Below, piece by piece: positions 60,870 through 64,000 of a DNA stretch of 64,000 nucleotides. The stretch covers positions 32,243 to 96,242 of the forward strand of contig DASPIL010000031.1 of NCBI GenBank assembly GCA_035629175.1, written 5' to 3'. The translations under genes were made by a program, and so were the position numbers. The notes under the pieces were generated by a model. The model worked only from the letters and a program-made list of their open reading frames with translations, had not been told where the DNA came from and did no database searches. Position 1 is the stretch's first letter. Every line of letters starts with the position of its first letter. Source of the DNA: Verrucomicrobiia bacterium. Lineage in GTDB: Bacteria; Verrucomicrobiota; Verrucomicrobiia; Limisphaerales; DASXHY01.

Positions 60870-61718
60870 CTAGCGGTTGCGGCGCTTCATTGCCATAAAG
60901 GCGGCACCGAGGGCACCGAGAGCGAAGATCGAAGGTTCAGGAATCGGGACGAGATAAAGATTCTTGTCGATGCCGATGATGAACGAGTCGCCCGCAGCAA
61001 TCAGACGGTCCCATTGAAATGCCCAGGTTGCGTCGCCAGTCATCGGACCCGAATTGTCGTTCAGCGTTGTCGGTGCGCCATCGTTAAGCGAGTTGAGGAT
61101 GGTGGGGAAACTGGAAACCTGACCGTGATTCGCGCCCGATGTCAGGACCGTATCGACCGTTCCGAGATTGGAAGGCTTGAACTGCAAGGCTTCGTTGTAA
61201 AAGCCCTGGATGTTCTTTCCGAGCTGCACCGTGTCATTGGCCGATGATCCCGCCAGGTCGAAGTCCGCGTACTGGAAGAAATGAAAATCGAGTGCTGACC
61301 CGGAAAGGTTGGTGATCTTGACCTGCTCGGAAACACTGGAGACGCCGCTGCCCGATGAACCACCCACGAGCGAGTAGCTCGTCTCGATGCTGAACATGGC
61401 GTTGCCATACAGCACATTCAGTGTGTTCGCGGTCGGCTGTGACTGGCTGATCAACGGGAGCGTGCTCAGCGCGCTTTCGCCACCAACGCTGCCCACGCGA
61501 AGGTAAAAGCTTTGCAATACCAGCTGGCTCACGCCGTCGACGAGCCACGTGGTCATCAATTGATCGCTCGTGGGATTGATGACAAGGGAGCTGTTGCTAT
61601 CAGTGAGCTTTGCCGGCGCCGCAAGCGCAGGAGAAGGCGCAGCGAGAACCAGCGCGGAAACGGCGGCCAGGCAAGCCTGACTCTTTACCCCAAAACGAGT
61701 GCGTTGCGTGTTTTTCAT
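60870..61718 (-). CDS. PEP-CTERM sorting domain protein
   Basis: 282 residues. Signal peptide with AAPSPALA (cleavage near 34), a Ser/Thr/Asn-rich beta-type body, and a classical PEP-CTERM tail at about 258-282: VPIPEPSIFALGALGAAFMAMKRRNR. This is the VPEP-type signal, unlike the VPDxG tails at 3-7 kb. CAGGAGAAGA precedes the ATG. Unlike the VPDxG genes, its upstream region has no sigma-54-like site but has TTGACA; so it may be read by the housekeeping sigma and sorted by another exosortase. Confidence 0.9.
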   Translation of the reverse strand: MKNTQRTRFGVKSQACLAAVSALVLAAPSPALAAPAKLTDSNSSLVINPTSDQLMTTWLVDGVSQLVLQSFYLRVGSVGGESALSTLPLISQSQPTANTLNVLYGNAMFSIETSYSLVGGSSGSGVSSVSEQVKITNLSGSALDFHFFQYADFDLAGSSANDTVQLGKNIQGFYNEALQFKPSNLGTVDTVLTSGANHGQVSSFPTILNSLNDGAPTTLNDNSGPMTGDATWAFQWDRLIAAGDSFIIGIDKNLYLVPIPEPSIFALGALGAAFMAMKRRNR

Positions 61719-61927
61719 TCTTCTCCTGTGTGTTGTGAAGGGTTGTCCTCCTTTTGGGCAAAGCTGTCAAGGGATTAGTCAGAAAAACTTCGGGGGAATT
61801 GTCCGTATTTTCCGAGGAGAAACGGCTCAGGTGGGGTGAGTTCCCCGTTCGCATCCCTGCACCCGCTTTTTTTGGGGTGCCAAAGTTCACGGGAAACCAA
61901 TGTTTGGGACAGCTCGTCTCAAATTTC
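61719..61927. promoter_or_regulatory. Divergent intergenic region of the PEP-CTERM gene and the DUF1800 gene
   Basis: 209 bases. On the minus strand TTGACA-like box (about 61766-61771) precedes the PEP-CTERM gene; a -10 at the right distance is poor. For the plus-strand gene nothing clear is visible. No repeats. Confidence 0.35.
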
Positions 61928-63388
61928 ATGCTGAAGCCGATTGCCGCTGCCGCTTGGGACGTTCGCAAGGCAGCGCACCTGCTGAATCGCGCGGGGTTCG
62001 GCGGAAAGCCTGTGGAAGTTGCGCGATTCACCGAACTCGGCGCTTCCGCCGCTGTTGAGGAGCTGGTTGATTTCCAGCGGATTCCGGATCCCACGGCGGA
62101 TCCCGAATGGGCAAAGCCTGATCCCGAACGCATTCAACGTCTGGCCGACTTGCGCAAGGCTCCTGAACCTGAACGTCGTGAACTCCAAAGGCAGGAACAG
62201 CGATTGCAACGGGAACGGCTTTTGGAATTGCGCCTGTGGTGGCTGAATCGCATGGCTTTTGGCCCGCGGCCGCTGCAGGAGAAGCTGACCCTCTTCTGGC
62301 ATGGGCATTTCGCAACGAGCTTCGAGAAGGTGCGCGATGCCTACTACATGTGGCGCCAAAATGAGCTTTTCCGCCGAATTGCCGTCGGCAACTGGCGCGA
62401 CATTCTTGTCGAGGTCGGAACCGATCCCGCCATGTTGATCTGGCTCGACCAGGGACAAAGCCGCAAGGAAAAGCCGAATGAGAACTTCGCACGTGAAGTG
62501 ATGGAGTTATTTGCGCTCGGCGAAGGTCATTACACGGAAAAGGACGTTGCTGAGGCGGCCCGCGCCTTCACGGGTTGGACACTTGATCGGGCAGCGCAGC
62601 GGTTCGTCACCCGCCCACGATGGCACGACGAGGGCGAGAAAGTCATTCTGGGGAAAACTGGCAACTTCACTGGCGAGGACGTTATTGAAATCATCGTGAA
62701 TCGCCCTGAAGCCGCCACCTTCATCACGGGAAGACTGTGGCAGTTTTTCACGGGCGAATTTCCCGCCCCTGCTCTCAATGCGGCGTTGGCTGCCGAGTTC
62801 CGACGCTGCGACAAGATGGTCGGGGCGTTCCTGCGAACGATGTTCCTTTGCGAAGAGTTCTACGCGCAAGCTGTCATCGGTAATCAGGTGAAGAGTCCTG
62901 TTCAATGGCTGGTTGGAAGCGTGCGGCTCCTCGAGCGGCAAATGCCAACGCCCCGATTCTGTTTGGATTTGTTGCGTTCGCTCGGACAGGAACTTTTCGC
63001 TCCGCCGAATGTAAAAGGCTGGGACGGCGGCACGAGTTGGATCAGCACGAACACCCTTATGGCGAGATACACCGCTGTTCCGGTTTTGGTCGATGGCGAA
63101 GCGCCACCGCAGCCCCGCCGTGAAGGAAATCCCGATCGCCCCCAGCGACGCCAGCGGCCAGCGCTCAAGGGCGGCATCGATCCGATGCTTCTTTTTTCAT
63201 CGGCCGAGCGCGCGGACAAACGGGTGTTCCTGGACGCGCTGCAACAACGCCTGCTTCAAGGTCAACTTCGCGGAAAGGCTGCGGAACAACTTCGGGAATA
63301 TGTGGAATCGGCGGCAAGCCTCGACCCTGAAACGATCAAGGGGGCAATCCGTTTGGTGTTGGGCACAACCGACTATCAATTGAGCTGA
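61928..63388 (+). CDS. DUF1800 family protein
   Basis: 486 residues from ATG 61928 (MLKPIAAAAWDVRKAAHLLNRAGFGG); the longer open frame to 61754 is not used. AAHLLNRAGFGGKPVEV, LTLFWHGHFATS and NENFAREVMELFALGEGHYTEKDVAEAARAFTGW are the DUF1800 landmarks. These proteins are secreted or periplasmic in PVC bacteria, though no clear signal is visible here, and almost always precede a DUF1501 gene; both are tied to degradation or surface loci of unknown biochemistry. The next gene starts two bases after this stop. Confidence 0.92.
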   Translation: MLKPIAAAAWDVRKAAHLLNRAGFGGKPVEVARFTELGASAAVEELVDFQRIPDPTADPEWAKPDPERIQRLADLRKAPEPERRELQRQEQRLQRERLLELRLWWLNRMAFGPRPLQEKLTLFWHGHFATSFEKVRDAYYMWRQNELFRRIAVGNWRDILVEVGTDPAMLIWLDQGQSRKEKPNENFAREVMELFALGEGHYTEKDVAEAARAFTGWTLDRAAQRFVTRPRWHDEGEKVILGKTGNFTGEDVIEIIVNRPEAATFITGRLWQFFTGEFPAPALNAALAAEFRRCDKMVGAFLRTMFLCEEFYAQAVIGNQVKSPVQWLVGSVRLLERQMPTPRFCLDLLRSLGQELFAPPNVKGWDGGTSWISTNTLMARYTAVPVLVDGEAPPQPRREGNPDRPQRRQRPALKGGIDPMLLFSSAERADKRVFLDALQQRLLQGQLRGKAAEQLREYVESAASLDPETIKGAIRLVLGTTDYQLS

Positions 63389-63389
63389 C

Positions 63390-64000
63390 ATGAAAAAGAT
63401 CACCTTGCAAACCCGGCGTGAATTCTTGCGAGGAACGCTGCTCACGAGTGCGCTGTCGTGGACTGTTCCCGCGTTCCTCGCCAATACGTTTTCATCGATC
63501 CAGGCTGACGCCGCGGATCGGACGACGCAGGTCATCACAGGACGCGATGGTTCAATCCTGGTCGTGCTGCAAATGGCTGGCGGTAACGACGGGTTGAACA
63601 CCGTGATTCCTATCGGTAATGAATTTTACGAGGAGGCTCGGCCGCGGCTGCGAATCGACCCAAGCCAATCGCTGAAGTTGAACGACGGTTTTGGATTCCA
63701 TCCTGCGCTGAGAGGACTCAAGGAGTTGTTTGATGCTGGACAGTTGGGAGTCATCCACGGCGTCGGGTATCCAAACCCGAATCGATCCCATTTTCGATCC
63801 ACGGAAATTTGGCAGACTGCGAGCGACTCCGAACGGTTTGAGAAACACGGCTGGATCGGGCGCTATTTTGATCATGCGTGCGGTGGTGCAGAACCCACCA
63901 TCGGGGTGAACGTCGGCCGGCAGGTGCCGCAGGCATTTGCGGCGCGCACGCCGAAGGGTGTCAGCCTCGACAACCCGCGCAATTACCGCGTGCCGGATTT
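63390..64000 (+). CDS. DUF1501 family protein (5' part only)
   Basis: ATG at 63390 is one base after the DUF1800 stop. The N-terminus TRREFLRGTLLTSALSWTVPAF is a Tat-type signal (RR), followed by VVLQMAGGNDGLNTVIPIG and LKLNDGFGFHPALRGLKELFDAGQLGVIHGVGYPNPNRSHFRS, the hallmark of DUF1501 (sulfatase-like fold). About 204 codons are visible and the 3' end is outside the window. Export through the Tat system fits a folded periplasmic or surface protein working with the DUF1800 partner. Confidence 0.92.
   Translation, partial: MKKITLQTRREFLRGTLLTSALSWTVPAFLANTFSSIQADAADRTTQVITGRDGSILVVLQMAGGNDGLNTVIPIGNEFYEEARPRLRIDPSQSLKLNDGFGFHPALRGLKELFDAGQLGVIHGVGYPNPNRSHFRSTEIWQTASDSERFEKHGWIGRYFDHACGGAEPTIGVNVGRQVPQAFAARTPKGVSLDNPRNYRVPD

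Overview
The window looks like a chromosomal segment of a Verrucomicrobiota bacterium, probably of the Pedosphaera/Limisphaera type. The pointers are three small secreted proteins with VPD(A/G)G(S/T) C-terminal sorting tails (the VPDSG-CTERM variant described from Verrucomicrobia), an exosortase, a DUF1800/DUF1501 gene pair typical of the PVC group, and intergenic DNA full of short degenerate repeats. No rRNA, tRNA, CRISPR array, integrase or transposase was recognised. The lineage is an inference from gene content.

Layout. 1-13.8 kb is a protein-sorting and surface region: two paralogous TPR lipoproteins (1-2670, 7319-10558), three VPDxG-CTERM proteins (3099, 4009, 6780), a nucleotidyltransferase-like gene pair (4870-5734), an exosortase (11464) and an outer-membrane beta-barrel (12445). 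Each of the three VPDxG genes has a sequence 40-50 bases upstream of its start that fits a sigma-54 (-24/-12) promoter. 13.9-52.1 kb is a very large exopolysaccharide locus, all on the minus strand. It holds two UDP-sugar dehydrogenases, two pyruvyltransferase-like proteins with an F420-dehydrogenase-beta-like iron-sulfur protein, eleven GT2/GT4 glycosyltransferases, an Alg14/Alg13-like split transferase, an O-antigen polymerase/ligase-like protein, an ABC exporter (permease plus Wzt-like ATPase), a methyltransferase, two hexapeptide acyltransferases, a polyprenyl-phosphate sugar transferase that would start the chain, a NodB-like deacetylase, a Wzc/GumC-like chain-length protein with a damaged P-loop, a FemAB-like protein, a Gfo/Idh/MocA oxidoreductase, a NusG/RfaH-like antiterminator, a Wza-like export lipoprotein and a NarL-type response regulator. 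Many neighbouring genes overlap by ATGA or GTGA, so the locus is probably translated from long mRNAs, which would suit a dedicated antiterminator.

52.4-64 kb is housekeeping and mixed: beta-carbonic anhydrase, purE, a secreted DUF6263-like protein, aspS, a CPA-type cation/proton antiporter, an unknown charged protein, a classical PEP-CTERM protein, and a DUF1800/DUF1501 pair running off the right edge.

How it fits together (inference): the polymer would be started on undecaprenyl phosphate, extended and decorated by the glycosyltransferases, acyltransferases and pyruvyltransferases, exported through the ABC and Wza/Wzc-like parts, and the sigma-54-driven VPDxG-CTERM proteins would be processed by the exosortase and join the same matrix. 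The most unusual features are the shared sigma-54 motifs, the mixed export architecture, and two families of 8-bp degenerate tandem arrays that sit in most larger gaps, bracket two four-helix-bundle genes and even supply the C-terminus of the exosortase.
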